Below the pieces are notes generated by a model. That model saw nothing but the letters and a program-made list of their open reading frames with translations, did not search any database and was not told where the DNA came from. DNA of 64,000 bases, taken from contig DYHT01000003.1 in the NCBI GenBank assembly GCA_020723995.1, positions 1-64,000 on the forward strand. Direction: 5' to 3'. A program made the translations under genes and the position numbers. This DNA is from Chloroflexus sp. (GTDB lineage: Bacteria; Chloroflexota; Anaerolineae; Anaerolineales; Villigracilaceae). Of the stretch, positions 32,641 through 41,956 are shown one piece after another (position 1 is the stretch's first letter; every line of letters starts with the position of its first letter).

Positions 32641-35184
32641 TTACGGCACCAATTTTAAGTGTGCTTCAGCGTTGCTGACCACCGCCTGTTCGTTCCACAA
32701 CATCGGGTAATACAAGATATTGCGCCAAAGATCAGCCATGTCAATATAGTGGGGATGATAGGCGTGGCCGGATTGGCCGGTGGGATGCACAGTGAGCGAA
32801 TTGCGCAGGTCGCCCAGGTCAACGATCATGCGCATGGAGGGGACGGAGGTGACCTCGAAACCTTTGGATGCATTCCAGCCGGTAGCGTTCACAATCGAAG
32901 CGCCGCCCGCGGTGGGGAATGGCCCACGGTTGAACAGGGCTTCGATCGGCGCCACACCGGATTTGCCAAGCGTCTGGTTCTCGAAGGTGGAGGTGTGCAG
33001 GTCGCCCCAGCGCCATTTGGCCGGGTCTTTACCCAGGGCTTCCTGCACATCAGCGACAGCTTGGGCGAAGGATTGCTTGAAGATATCCTCACGCGTCTCG
33101 ACTTTGTCGGTGGTCAATTGCGAGTCCCACCAGTGGCTGTTGGGCTGCTCGGCTATGTTGCGTACAACTTCGAACCAGCGGCTGGAACCGCCCGGTTGGC
33201 GGTCCTCGGGCAGGTCATCGCCAAAGGTGTTGGCCAGGATTCGGCGCCAGAAGGCAGCATACAGCGCGGCCGGCGGTGAGTCCATGCTGTCCTGATAGTC
33301 CCAGCCATTGAAGATGGCGCGCATCTCTTCCAGCTTTTTGTCGTCCAAGTCCACCTGCATTAATAACGGGAGGAGGACAGCTGCGCTGGCGTCGTAGTTG
33401 TCACCGTGCATCTTCTGGACGTAAGCAATATCAATCGCGCCGGGGGCGTTCTCGATCATCTCCACGATGCGTTGGGCGCGGAAGCCAAAATCCCAATCGG
33501 TGGTGATCAGGTAGGGATAATCCCAGGGATTGACCTGGTTGTTGGCCGTGGCAACGTAACCGGAAGCCGGGTTGTAAACGTAGGGCAGTTCTTCAAAGGG
33601 GATGTAACCTTGCCAGTCGTATTCGCCCGTCCAACCTGGCACAGGCAGGCGGCCATCGCCGTTCTTGCGCAGCGGGATATTGCCGGGCATTTGGTAGCCA
33701 ATGTTGCCGTTCACATCCGCGTAGACCAGGTTCTGGGCCGGGACGACGAAGTCGCGCGCTGCCGTGCGGAACTCTTCCCAGTTCTGCGCTCTACTGAAGC
33801 CCCAGATGGCGTTGAAGAGCTGGGTGGGTTCGAGGGCTGTCCAACGCAAGGCGATGGCATACCGCTCAGGCAGGTCAATACCGGCTTTTTCGGTGAAAGA
33901 CTGCTTGCCGGCCTCGACCTGCTGCATGAGCGGACCGTAGCTGTCGGAAATGATCGGGCCATGGATTGTCGTGCGGACAATCAATTCCAGCGGCTCGCCG
34001 CCGCCGACCAGGATGATTTCGGTATGAATCTCCATATCCATCCACTTGCCCATGTATTCATACTGGTTCGGGTTATCGGGATTGATCTTCTCGATAAACA
34101 GGTCCATCACGTCGGGACCGACGTTAGTCACGCCCCAGGCGATGCGGTCATTGTGGCCGATGACCACGCCCGGCACACCCGCGAAGGAGAAGCCGGTCAC
34201 CGCGTAAGGACAGGCCTCGTTCTTAGGCCGGCAGTGCAGGCCAATCTGATACCAGATGGACGGCATCTGGATGCCCAGGTGGGGATCATTAGCCAGCAAG
34301 GGCATGCCGCTGGCAGTGCGGGAACCGGCGATCACCCAGTTATTGGAGCCGATCTCCCCACCGGCCGGGCCAAGCAGGCTGTCGAGCAAAGCGAAACGGG
34401 CTGCGATGGTTGCGAGTTGCGAGTTAGGGGTTAGGAGTTGCGGATCGTATCCCGCAACCCGCATCTCGCCACTCGAAAATCCGCCGATGGCCGGGACGAT
34501 GACAGGATGGTTGTCTGGGTAGGGTGGGTAGAGTTCGTCCACGTACTCCACCGGCAGAGTCTTGAGCAGTATGGCGCGCTCGATCTCGGCGCCCATATTA
34601 CCGCCCAGGTCCCAGGCCATGGATTTGGCCCAGGTCAGCGTATGCACCGGAGTCCAGGGTTCAGGCTTGTAGTCCGGGTTTAGCAGTTTCAAGACGCCGT
34701 ACTCCAGGCTGAGTTTGGTCCCGCCATGTTCGGCCAGGTAAACATTGACGCCCTGCGCGTAAGCCTCGAGCATGGCTATAGCGCCCGGGTCTGCAACGGC
34801 GTATTCCTGTTCAGCAAGCTGTCGCCAGCCCAACGTGCGCAGGAAGGCATCTGTCTTAAGCTGCGACTCGCCGAACATCTCGGACAGCCGCCCGGAGCCA
34901 ACGTGCCGCCAGAAGTCCATCTGCCAGAAGCGATCCTGGGCGTGGACGTAGCCCTGGGCCATGAACAGGTCATGCGCGCTGGTGGCATAGATGTTCGGGA
35001 TGCCCAGGCTGTCGCGGTAGACACCCACCGCGCCGTCCAGTCCCTTGAGCTGGATTTGACCCTCCACCTGCGGGAAGGAACGACGGGCGCTGTAAACGCC
35101 AAAGGTGGTCAGCAGCAGGGTCAGAACGACCAGCACACTGACCACCCAGATCAAAATACGGGACCTTATCTTGCTTTTAGACAT
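32641..35184 (-). CDS. Penicillin acylase family protein (peptidase S45)
   Basis: The 847-residue precursor starts MSKSKIRSRILIWVVSVLVV, a signal anchor, with GGAGGAG before ATG 35184. The Ntn-hydrolase nucleophile is Ser280 in GSNNWVIAGSRTASGMPLLA, where autocleavage would separate the alpha and beta chains. Likely acylase, lactonase or beta-lactam amidase activity cannot be distinguished. Just before the cleavage site, 34405-34480 encodes an extra segment (YDPQLLTPNSQLAT) made of 7-base words, apparently an in-frame insertion in the spacer region. Confidence 0.93.
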   Translation of the reverse strand: MSKSKIRSRILIWVVSVLVVLTLLLTTFGVYSARRSFPQVEGQIQLKGLDGAVGVYRDSLGIPNIYATSAHDLFMAQGYVHAQDRFWQMDFWRHVGSGRLSEMFGESQLKTDAFLRTLGWRQLAEQEYAVADPGAIAMLEAYAQGVNVYLAEHGGTKLSLEYGVLKLLNPDYKPEPWTPVHTLTWAKSMAWDLGGNMGAEIERAILLKTLPVEYVDELYPPYPDNHPVIVPAIGGFSSGEMRVAGYDPQLLTPNSQLATIAARFALLDSLLGPAGGEIGSNNWVIAGSRTASGMPLLANDPHLGIQMPSIWYQIGLHCRPKNEACPYAVTGFSFAGVPGVVIGHNDRIAWGVTNVGPDVMDLFIEKINPDNPNQYEYMGKWMDMEIHTEIILVGGGEPLELIVRTTIHGPIISDSYGPLMQQVEAGKQSFTEKAGIDLPERYAIALRWTALEPTQLFNAIWGFSRAQNWEEFRTAARDFVVPAQNLVYADVNGNIGYQMPGNIPLRKNGDGRLPVPGWTGEYDWQGYIPFEELPYVYNPASGYVATANNQVNPWDYPYLITTDWDFGFRAQRIVEMIENAPGAIDIAYVQKMHGDNYDASAAVLLPLLMQVDLDDKKLEEMRAIFNGWDYQDSMDSPPAALYAAFWRRILANTFGDDLPEDRQPGGSSRWFEVVRNIAEQPNSHWWDSQLTTDKVETREDIFKQSFAQAVADVQEALGKDPAKWRWGDLHTSTFENQTLGKSGVAPIEALFNRGPFPTAGGASIVNATGWNASKGFEVTSVPSMRMIVDLGDLRNSLTVHPTGQSGHAYHPHYIDMADLWRNILYYPMLWNEQAVVSNAEAHLKLVP

Positions 35185-35326
35185 TTCTCCTCCATTTGGC
35201 AAAATCGAGAGATTAATACTCATTGCAAAATCAGGAGATTTTGCACTCCGATGAGAACGCCTAAATTATAAACCCACATACAATTTTCTCCCTCCATCAA
35301 AGGTTATTTTGCGATAAAATCATCGC

Positions 35327-35439
35327 GTGGCTGCCCGATAGGCCTTGCGCCGAGTAGGCCTATGGCAGCACCTCCAGCAAGGACACACCTGCACTTGCAG
35401 CAGGTGCAAGTGTCGGGACGATGTACTCGGTCGGCAGCC
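35327..35439. repeat. Inverted-repeat element, copy B
   Basis: This is the reverse complement of copy A: 90 bases (35350-35439) with two mismatches, then weaker similarity to 35327. It lies between the divergent penicillin acylase and lysozyme genes and may affect either promoter region. Confidence 0.9.
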
Positions 35440-35460
35440 GCAACCGTCCGTTTGGTTCTC

Positions 35461-35486
35461 TAATGGTAGCCTACTGGCTACCATTA
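35461..35486. promoter_or_regulatory. Perfect hairpin upstream of the lysozyme gene
   Basis: TAATGGTAGCC-TACT-GGCTACCATTA has an 11-bp perfect stem, 18 bases before the ATG at 35505. It could be a transcription stop, an operator or a fold that exposes the ribosome site; sequence does not decide. Confidence 0.55.
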
Positions 35487-35504
35487 TTCAAGAAAGGAAA
35501 AACT

Positions 35505-36293
35505 ATGACCAGAGCACATGGCGTTGACTTGAGCAGGTGGGATGTGGCCTTTGATCCGTCAAAAGCAACCGGCCAGATTGATTTTGCCATCATGAAAGCC
35601 AGCGAAGGCACTGTCAAAGACAACAAATTTGCCGAGATCTGGGCCGGAGTCCAGAAAGTCCCGCTGCGCGGCGCATATCACTATCTGCGTTCGGAATACG
35701 AGTGGCAACCCCAAGCCGACTTTTTCATCTCGGTTGTGAGTGGGTTCGGTTTCCATTTCTACGCCTTGGACTTCGAGGGTATCGGCAACACGATGGGCGC
35801 CCCATTCGCAAGTTCGGCGCGCAAATGGATCGAATATGTGCGCGCCAAAACAGGAAAAATCGTCCTCCTATACACCAACCCATCGCACTACGACGCAGAT
35901 CTGAGTCCATACGGCGATTGGATGAAAGATTACCCTCTGTGGATTGCCCAGTACTGGAAGGAGCCTTCGCCAGACAAGAACCCCGGAATGCCAAAAACCC
36001 GTAAAAAAGACGACTGGACGATTTACCAATACGCCTGTGAGGTCAATTTTCCGGGACGCGCCAAGGAATATGGTACCTCCGCCAATAGCGTAGACCTGAA
36101 CGTTTTCAATGGCACAGCAGCGGACATGCGCGCCTGGCTGAAGCTGGAACCTGCCCCCACACCGACACCCACTCCAACGCCCACACCCACGCCAGTTCCC
36201 CCAGACAATACAGTCGCCGCTCAGATCGCGATCATTGACTGGATGATGGCGCAATTGGCCGCCAAGAAAGCAGAGCTATCGGGCGAAGGATAA
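35505..36293 (+). CDS. GH25 family lysozyme-like muramidase
   Basis: The 262-residue protein has the GH25 barrel: GVDLSRWD, DFAIMKASEG, GAYHYLR and YALDFEG with the catalytic acid pair region, then WIAQYW and WTIYQYA. It would cleave N-acetylmuramic bonds of peptidoglycan. A TP-repeat linker (about residues 215-232) leads to a short helical tail. No signal peptide is evident from ATG 35505 (GAAAGGA upstream), which is odd for a wall hydrolase. Confidence 0.88.
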   Translation: MTRAHGVDLSRWDVAFDPSKATGQIDFAIMKASEGTVKDNKFAEIWAGVQKVPLRGAYHYLRSEYEWQPQADFFISVVSGFGFHFYALDFEGIGNTMGAPFASSARKWIEYVRAKTGKIVLLYTNPSHYDADLSPYGDWMKDYPLWIAQYWKEPSPDKNPGMPKTRKKDDWTIYQYACEVNFPGRAKEYGTSANSVDLNVFNGTAADMRAWLKLEPAPTPTPTPTPTPTPVPPDNTVAAQIAIIDWMMAQLAAKKAELSGEG

Positions 36294-36295
36294 AA

Positions 36296-38800
36296 TTACT
36301 TCACATTTCCTAACAGCCGTGGATACCAATACCACAGGATATCCGCAGCCTGTTTGCCATGGATAGAAGCCGATTTATCCTGCAAGAGCGTTGGCGGGTA
36401 ATAGCCGCGGCTGATGAAACCCGCGATCCATGCCCGCGAATTGACTGCATTTAGCAGCGCCTGGTAGATATCTGCCTGGCTTTTCATATCCACATTGAAA
36501 GCCGGATTATCCGGCGCCGGCTGGCTGAGCGCCGTCCAGGGCAGGCAGCCGCCCCTACCATCCGGCAGACAGGCACTCGCCGCACCGGAGACCGAGGGAT
36601 AAGCCACGGCCAGCACCAGCGGCTTTTGCAGGGCTGACTGAAAAGGCAGAATATCCCGATCCAGCAATTGCCCGGCCTGAACCTGCATCTCTTCGACTGA
36701 GGCCACCGCCGAAATGCTCAAGGGTGCGTACCAGAGCAGGTAGATGCCGTCCAACTCTTTGATGAAATCCGGCGCGGTCTGAAAACCGGCGGGGTAGGGC
36801 AAGGCCCAGTAAATACTGCCGCCATAGTGATTGCGCACCTCCGCCAACAGGTTACGCCAGCGCGCATCTGCATCAGCGGGAACGTTGGAGTTGACCCCAT
36901 TGGCCAGCCGGCCGCCGGGCAGGGCCGGAGCCAGCCACTCACCGCCCAGGATGAGGCTCCCCGCGCCGGACTTCGCTGCCAGGTCGGCATAATAGACGGC
37001 AAAGGCCTGGTAACGCGCAAACCAGGCGTCCCACCAACCGGCGTCGCGCGGCGAGGCAGCCCACCACTCATCCGCTGAGATTGGGAAATTGGCAGATGGG
37101 AAGAGTCCGACGTTCAGGTTGAGCGCGCGCGCCCGGCTGATGGTCTCTTGCGTATCGGCTGTGAGCGGATCGTTCCCCGCTACAGGTGTAAAGACAAGCG
37201 GGAAGAGGCGGCTATAAGTCCAGGTGGGCGTTAAAACGACCCAATTCGAACCGATTGCCTGGATGTTTTGAAAGGCCTGGGGCATGAACGCCTGCCATGA
37301 GGGATCATAATAAGCCTGGAGTTCAATGCCAGCCCAGAAGCCGGCCGCGCGGGGAGCCACCTGCAGGCCGACCAGCGTGCCAGGCGTGGAGGCCGGCAGC
37401 CAGGTCCAACCATTGACCGTATCCTGCAGGTTTTGCGCAGTCAGGCTGGTGGCGACCAGCCGGCCGCGCCGCCCGGGTGGTGTGGCCAGATCATCCGCGC
37501 TGCCGCACTGATCGTTGCGGCAATAGCGGTATTCGAACGAACCCAGCATGTTCAATGGGCTGAAGAGCATATAGACCCAACGGTTGTCCCCAAGCGGCCA
37601 CATCGGGATCGGCACAGTCCAACCATACGGGTTGAATTGAATGGAAACCACATCCGTAACCGGCGTATTGACCGGCGCGCTGACATCGAACAGGATCGGC
37701 GCCGAGGGGCCAGCCTGCCAGGTTTCGACTACGTCCTCGACAATGGCGCTGGCCGGCGGGACAATCAACTGGCGGACGACAAACTCGCCGTTCTGCCTGT
37801 GCTCAGCGTTCCAGAATCCGTCCCCCAGGCTGTATTTATAGCGGATATCTGCTCCGGCCGGCAGCATCAAAGAGAGCGTAAAGCGGCCATCCGGCAGCGG
37901 CGCAAGCACCGGCATACGCGTGGCGACCGTGCTCAACCCCCCCTCCAGGTCGCCAAAGGTATTCCCCAATTGATAGAGATTGCCGGCCAGGCGGATCGGC
38001 GCGGTCGGGACGGTGTTACGGGGTACGATCACGGTAAAGACGACGTTGACCAGCGCGGCGGGAGTCAACGTGACCTTGACCGGCGTAGGCTTACCCTCCG
38101 CCACGACCGCGCCTTGCTGAAAGGTCTGGTACATCCCGTCCAGGGCATAAGCCACCAGGTTGTGCGTTCCAGGCAGCAGGTCTTCGAGAGAAAAATTACC
38201 GCTTGAATCGGTCAAGGTCTGCAAACCACCGGCGGCTACCAGGATGTCGGGGATGGGTGTTCCGTCCGCAGCGTTGACCACCTGACCAACGATGCGGCCA
38301 GTTTGACCTGAGAACGGGCTATCGTTCCAACCAGCGACCACATCCTGCGCCGCCAGCGGGCCGGTGACATAGACCATGCGGTAGCGTACAGCCTGATCGG
38401 CCGAGTTATGCTCAAAGATGGGCAGTGTCGTCTCCCGCAGGTAGCGGTATTTCACCACACTGTTCACCGGCAGCGGTCGGGCGAGGCTATAATGCAACGC
38501 ATCCCTGCCTTGCATGGGATAATTGACGGCGTTCAACGCCAGGCCGGTGACTTCATCCACGAGGCTCAGGAAAAGCGTCTCGCCCGGCAGCAAAGGCGCC
38601 GGCAGACTCACCTCGAAAGTTACTTCTGCATGGGGCTGGGGCGTGGCCGTGGGCGGGATGATGAACGGCAGGGTGGGGGTCGCCGGGAGGATGCCAAAAA
38701 TATCAATCGGCGAAAGCGTGCAGCTATTCAGTAACAGCGCGATCAGGCTGGTCAGGACAGCCAGTCGAAAAATTAGGTGGTTGGCGGGTTGATTTTTCAT
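36296..38800 (-). CDS. Large lipoprotein with starch-binding-like and TIM-barrel domains
   Basis: The 834-residue protein has a lipobox (LIALLLNSC, Cys27). It has two or more CBM20-like modules (VKYRYLRETTLPIFEHNSAD; IRYKYSLGDGFWNAEHRQNG; GSFEYRYCRND) and one carboxypeptidase-regulatory-like repeat (GRIVGQVVNAADGTPIPDIL). The C-terminal 350 residues look like a GH113-type barrel (IQAIGSNWVVLTPTWTYS, ILGGEWLAPALPGG, IHGKQAADILWYW). It is probably a cell-surface polysaccharide-binding or -degrading protein. It overlaps the tatC stop by 4 bp. Confidence 0.75.
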   Translation of the reverse strand: MKNQPANHLIFRLAVLTSLIALLLNSCTLSPIDIFGILPATPTLPFIIPPTATPQPHAEVTFEVSLPAPLLPGETLFLSLVDEVTGLALNAVNYPMQGRDALHYSLARPLPVNSVVKYRYLRETTLPIFEHNSADQAVRYRMVYVTGPLAAQDVVAGWNDSPFSGQTGRIVGQVVNAADGTPIPDILVAAGGLQTLTDSSGNFSLEDLLPGTHNLVAYALDGMYQTFQQGAVVAEGKPTPVKVTLTPAALVNVVFTVIVPRNTVPTAPIRLAGNLYQLGNTFGDLEGGLSTVATRMPVLAPLPDGRFTLSLMLPAGADIRYKYSLGDGFWNAEHRQNGEFVVRQLIVPPASAIVEDVVETWQAGPSAPILFDVSAPVNTPVTDVVSIQFNPYGWTVPIPMWPLGDNRWVYMLFSPLNMLGSFEYRYCRNDQCGSADDLATPPGRRGRLVATSLTAQNLQDTVNGWTWLPASTPGTLVGLQVAPRAAGFWAGIELQAYYDPSWQAFMPQAFQNIQAIGSNWVVLTPTWTYSRLFPLVFTPVAGNDPLTADTQETISRARALNLNVGLFPSANFPISADEWWAASPRDAGWWDAWFARYQAFAVYYADLAAKSGAGSLILGGEWLAPALPGGRLANGVNSNVPADADARWRNLLAEVRNHYGGSIYWALPYPAGFQTAPDFIKELDGIYLLWYAPLSISAVASVEEMQVQAGQLLDRDILPFQSALQKPLVLAVAYPSVSGAASACLPDGRGGCLPWTALSQPAPDNPAFNVDMKSQADIYQALLNAVNSRAWIAGFISRGYYPPTLLQDKSASIHGKQAADILWYWYPRLLGNVK

Positions 38801-39681
38801 ATCCTCTCCGTGGACTGGCGTCTCCGCCCAATCATGGCCATGTAGCTCAGGCCGATGCTGAGAAAATAGAGCAGAACCATCGGGCCCATGACCAGCGCCA
38901 TGTTGACCGGGTCAACCGTCGGCGTGATCGCTGCGGCCAGGACGGCGATCACCAACACCGCAATACGCCAGTTGTGAGCCAGAAAGCGCGGCTTTACGAT
39001 GCCCATCAGAGTCAACACGTAGATGACAAGCGGAAATTCGAAGGCGACGCCAAGCCAGAATAAGAGACCGGTAACGAAATTGATATACGAGGATGGGCGT
39101 GGGATGGTCTGGATTCCCATGAAGTTGAGCAAAAAAGGCAACGCGGTCGGTAGCAGGAAGATATAGGAAAATGCCATCCCGCCCACGAAGAAAATCCCAG
39201 CCAGAGGAATGCCCAACAGGCCCATGCGTCGCGCCCTTGCGCTCAATCCCGGTGCGGCGAACAACCAGACCTCGAAAGCAATATAAGGTAATACGACTGT
39301 GAAGCCCCCCAGCAAAACCACGCGCATGTACACGCCCACCGATTCGGTCACATCAATGGCCTTAAGCGCACTAATGCCTCCGATTGGTTTCGATAGAAAG
39401 TCAATGATCTGGGTCGTAAAGGTTGCACACAGTAAAATCCCCAAGACGATTGCGAGCAACATCCGGAATAGATGTTTGCGAAGTGCATCCAGATGATCAA
39501 GTAAAGCGCCCGGCTTTGTGAGGCTGTCGGCAAAGGCCTCCCCAATTGGCCGGTCTTCGGGTTCGTCGGTCAGGAAGGTGTAGGCTTTTTTGTATAGTTT
39601 GAACGGCAGGGCGACAAGCCATCCAATTGCCCGAAAAGGGAAGGAGATGATTCGCCAGGCTATGATGAAGAATTTCCGCAT
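38797..39681 (-). CDS. tatC: Sec-independent translocase TatC
   Basis: The 294-residue protein carries six membrane helices and the TatC landmarks LDALRKHLFRMLLAIVLGIL, FTVVLPYIAFEVWLFAAPGL and the pre-helix FPLVIYVLTLMGIV. The N terminus has an extra 60-residue hydrophobic/amphipathic part (ISFPFRAIGWLVALPFKLYK) beyond the usual start. TatC recognises twin-arginine signal peptides and partners with TatA, encoded 101 bp upstream with a MITE-like element in between. Confidence 0.95.
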   Translation of the reverse strand: MRKFFIIAWRIISFPFRAIGWLVALPFKLYKKAYTFLTDEPEDRPIGEAFADSLTKPGALLDHLDALRKHLFRMLLAIVLGILLCATFTTQIIDFLSKPIGGISALKAIDVTESVGVYMRVVLLGGFTVVLPYIAFEVWLFAAPGLSARARRMGLLGIPLAGIFFVGGMAFSYIFLLPTALPFLLNFMGIQTIPRPSSYINFVTGLLFWLGVAFEFPLVIYVLTLMGIVKPRFLAHNWRIAVLVIAVLAAAITPTVDPVNMALVMGPMVLLYFLSIGLSYMAMIGRRRQSTERI

Positions 39682-39707
39682 AAAACCTCGAAGCCATGTT
39701 TCGTCGC

Positions 39708-39797
39708 GTAACTTCGCAATAATGAGGAGCTGTGGGGTTGTGGACAGGCAAAATCCATCCGCAACCCGACAATCTCCCCGACTTATTGAGAGGTTAC
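39708..39797. repeat. MITE-like element, copy 3, between tatA and tatC
   Basis: The termini GTAACTTCGCAATAA and TTATTGAGAGGTTAC match the 50.7-kb copy at 13 of 15 bases each. The 90-bp element is flanked by an exact 8-bp direct repeat TTCGTCGC (39700-39707 and 39798-39805). It ends inside tatA. Confidence 0.8.
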
Positions 39798-40184
39798 TTC
39801 GTCGCTCTTTTCTTGCGCTGCAAGAGGCTTTGTGGGTTCCGGTGGATTCTCAGGAGCATTCGTGACCGGCGCAGGTTGAGTTGTCCAAGCCTCAAACGGT
39901 TTCTGGATTTCCTGGACTGTCCTGGAAAGCTGCTGGGAGATCGTTTTTTGCTGAAGGCCTGACGACAGTTCTTCCAGATTCGCCTCACGCATCAGTTGTT
40001 GAGGTAATGTGCGCAGCTTTTGAGTTGCCTGGGTCATTGTTTTCCAGGTATCGGAGCGGACGAGTTGATTCAACCCCTTGCCGATTGTCTTAGCTGTCTT
40101 CTCCATATCTTTTGGTCCCAGAAGAATCAGCCCGAGGAGCATTATGAGCAGCAGTTCAAGGGGACCGACACCCAGCAATTCCAT
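39783..40184 (-). CDS. tatA: TatA/TatB-type translocase subunit
   Basis: The 133-residue protein has one membrane helix (LGVGPLELLLIMLLGLILLG), the GPKDM hinge and a long amphipathic helix (KTAKTIGKGLNQLVRSDTWK), then a Pro/Glu-rich tail. The Glu in GPLELL is TatB-like, as in single Tat A/B proteins. The final residues VTSQ and the stop are encoded by the terminal repeat of the MITE-like element, so the original C terminus was probably different. It starts 5 bp after nusB. Confidence 0.92.
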   Translation of the reverse strand: MELLGVGPLELLLIMLLGLILLGPKDMEKTAKTIGKGLNQLVRSDTWKTMTQATQKLRTLPQQLMREANLEELSSGLQQKTISQQLSRTVQEIQKPFEAWTTQPAPVTNAPENPPEPTKPLAAQEKSDEVTSQ

Positions 40185-40189
40185 AAATA

Positions 40190-40633
40190 CTATTTGCCTT
40201 TTTTTGTTACTTGAAATACCTGAAAGATTTCGTTCTGATGAGCGGCCAGGCTGCCGAGCACACCGTTGACAAAGCGCGCGGCATTGTCCGAGCCATATTG
40301 CTTGGCCAGTTCGACTGCCTCGTTGATGGCAACCTTGACAGGCGTGTATTTTTGCACGCCAAATTCCCAGGCAGCCAAACGCAGGATGTTCCGGTCAATG
40401 ATCGCGATCTGATCGAGCGGCCATTCAGGCGCATATTTGGTCAAGATGATATCCAGTTGTTCACGAATTGGGAGAACGCCAAAGATAATCTGGCGGGCAA
40501 ATTCAGCCAGATCATCGCTGAGGGGCTCGGTCTCCAGGCGTTCTTTAAGAACATCCAGCGGGGGATGGCCGACCAGGTCAATTTCGTAAAGTACTTGCAG
40601 GGCTAAACCGCGCGCCCTGGTTCGTGCTTTCAT
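40190..40633 (-). CDS. nusB: Transcription antitermination factor NusB
   Basis: The 147-residue all-helical protein shows ARGLALQVLYEIDLV, EWPLDQIAIIDRNILRLAAW and VAINEAVELAKQYGSDNAAR then FVNGVLGSL. NusB with NusE binds boxA RNA in rRNA antitermination. It lies 6 bp after the Asp23 gene, a common order. Confidence 0.97.
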   Translation of the reverse strand: MKARTRARGLALQVLYEIDLVGHPPLDVLKERLETEPLSDDLAEFARQIIFGVLPIREQLDIILTKYAPEWPLDQIAIIDRNILRLAAWEFGVQKYTPVKVAINEAVELAKQYGSDNAARFVNGVLGSLAAHQNEIFQVFQVTKKGK

Positions 40634-40639
40634 AAACTG

Positions 40640-40987
40640 TTAACCCTCATTGTTTGGGTAGTGAATATCCTCGATGTGGATATTAACGTGGCCGACTTCG
40701 AGCGCGGTCATTTCAATGATGGCGCGCGCCACCTGAAGTTGGACTTTCCGGCTGACTTCGCGGATATTGACATCGTTCTTCAGCACCAGATAGATATCAA
40801 CGAAGACGTTATCATCCTCGATCTCCATCCGCACCCCGTCATGGCCGCGGCCAAACAGACGGTTGACGCCGCCGCGCACGGCCGCCAGGCCATAAACGCC
40901 TTCCACTTCCAGGGCCGCCATGCGGGCAATGATCAGGATAACATCAGCAGCCAGAGTGGTCTTGCCTTTAGAACGATAATCGGTCAT
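40640..40987 (-). CDS. Asp23/Gls24 family protein
   Basis: The 115-residue protein has the Asp23 layout: IARMAALEVEGVYGLAAVRG, VFVDIYLVLKNDVNIREVSR and VQLQVARAIIEMTALEVGHV. It is linked to envelope homeostasis in Gram-positives and often sits before nusB. The start is ATG 40987 with CGGAGG upstream. Confidence 0.93.
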   Translation of the reverse strand: MTDYRSKGKTTLAADVILIIARMAALEVEGVYGLAAVRGGVNRLFGRGHDGVRMEIEDDNVFVDIYLVLKNDVNIREVSRKVQLQVARAIIEMTALEVGHVNIHIEDIHYPNNEG

Positions 40988-41104
40988 TAAAGCCTCCGTT
41001 TTCAATATGCCATTGCGAGTCGTCCCTTTGTTTCTATATGGATGTGATAGCAGTTGCACTGCTGGACATCCAAGAGATTGTGGCGAATATGATTATTCCG
41101 GAAA

Positions 41105-41878
41105 TTAAATTATCATGCCGCCATCCACCTTTAATATCTCGCCGGTGATGAATGCTGCCTCGTCGGAGACAAAAAAGGCTACGGCAACGGCCACATCCTC
41201 CGGCTTTCCAAACCTGCCCACCGGCGTCAATTTGATCGCCGCGTCCTTAAGTTCCTGGGGCAGACCTGCAGTCAGGTCGGTCTCAATGAATCCCGGCGCT
41301 ACGGCGTTCACGGTAATATTGCGGGAGCCGACTTCCTTGGCCAGGGCTTTGGTGAAGCCAATCAGGCCGGCTTTCGAGGAAGAGTAGTTCGTCTGCCCCG
41401 CCTGGCCGCTCACGCCTGAAACAGATGTGATATTGACAATACGGCCATAATGCTGTTTCATCATCGTCCGGACAACCGCTTGAGAGCAATTAAAAGCACC
41501 TTTGAGGTTGATGTTCAGCACCAAATCCCAATCTTCCTCTTTCATGCGCAGGATGAGATTGTCACGGGTGATGCCGGCATTATTCACCAGTATGTCCACG
41601 CGGCCAAACTCCTCGACGACACGGCCGATCAGCGCCCTGGCGCTGGCGTTATCGGCTACGTCCACCTGGGCGGCAATCGCCCGCCGGCCGGTATTTGCAG
41701 TTATTTCGCTGGCGGTCGCCTCGGCCTTTTCAACCCGCAAGTCAGCCACGACGACGTTTGCCCCGTAGCGGGCCAATCTCTCGGCAATGGCCTTGCCAAT
41801 GCCCTGAGCGCCTCCGGTGACAATTGCCACGCGGTCTTGTAACGATGCGAAGTACCTACTCGGTAAGAATTCTGACAT
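41105..41878 (-). CDS. fabG: 3-oxoacyl-ACP reductase (short-chain dehydrogenase)
   Basis: The 257-residue protein has the NADP site TGGAQGIG, NNAG in ILVNNAGITRDNLILRMKEE and the catalytic Ser/Tyr/Lys in SVSGVSGQAGQTNYSSSKAG. It reduces 3-oxoacyl-ACP in fatty acid synthesis. The NNAGITRD block is typical of FabG or PhaB. It is not beside other fab genes. Confidence 0.9.
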   Translation of the reverse strand: MSEFLPSRYFASLQDRVAIVTGGAQGIGKAIAERLARYGANVVVADLRVEKAEATASEITANTGRRAIAAQVDVADNASARALIGRVVEEFGRVDILVNNAGITRDNLILRMKEEDWDLVLNINLKGAFNCSQAVVRTMMKQHYGRIVNITSVSGVSGQAGQTNYSSSKAGLIGFTKALAKEVGSRNITVNAVAPGFIETDLTAGLPQELKDAAIKLTPVGRFGKPEDVAVAVAFFVSDEAAFITGEILKVDGGMII

Positions 41879-41956
41879 CTGTCTGCTCCTTTGAAAGAAT
41901 TATACACCACGCAGGGACACGATATGCCGTGACCTACGACATACATACATAACACC

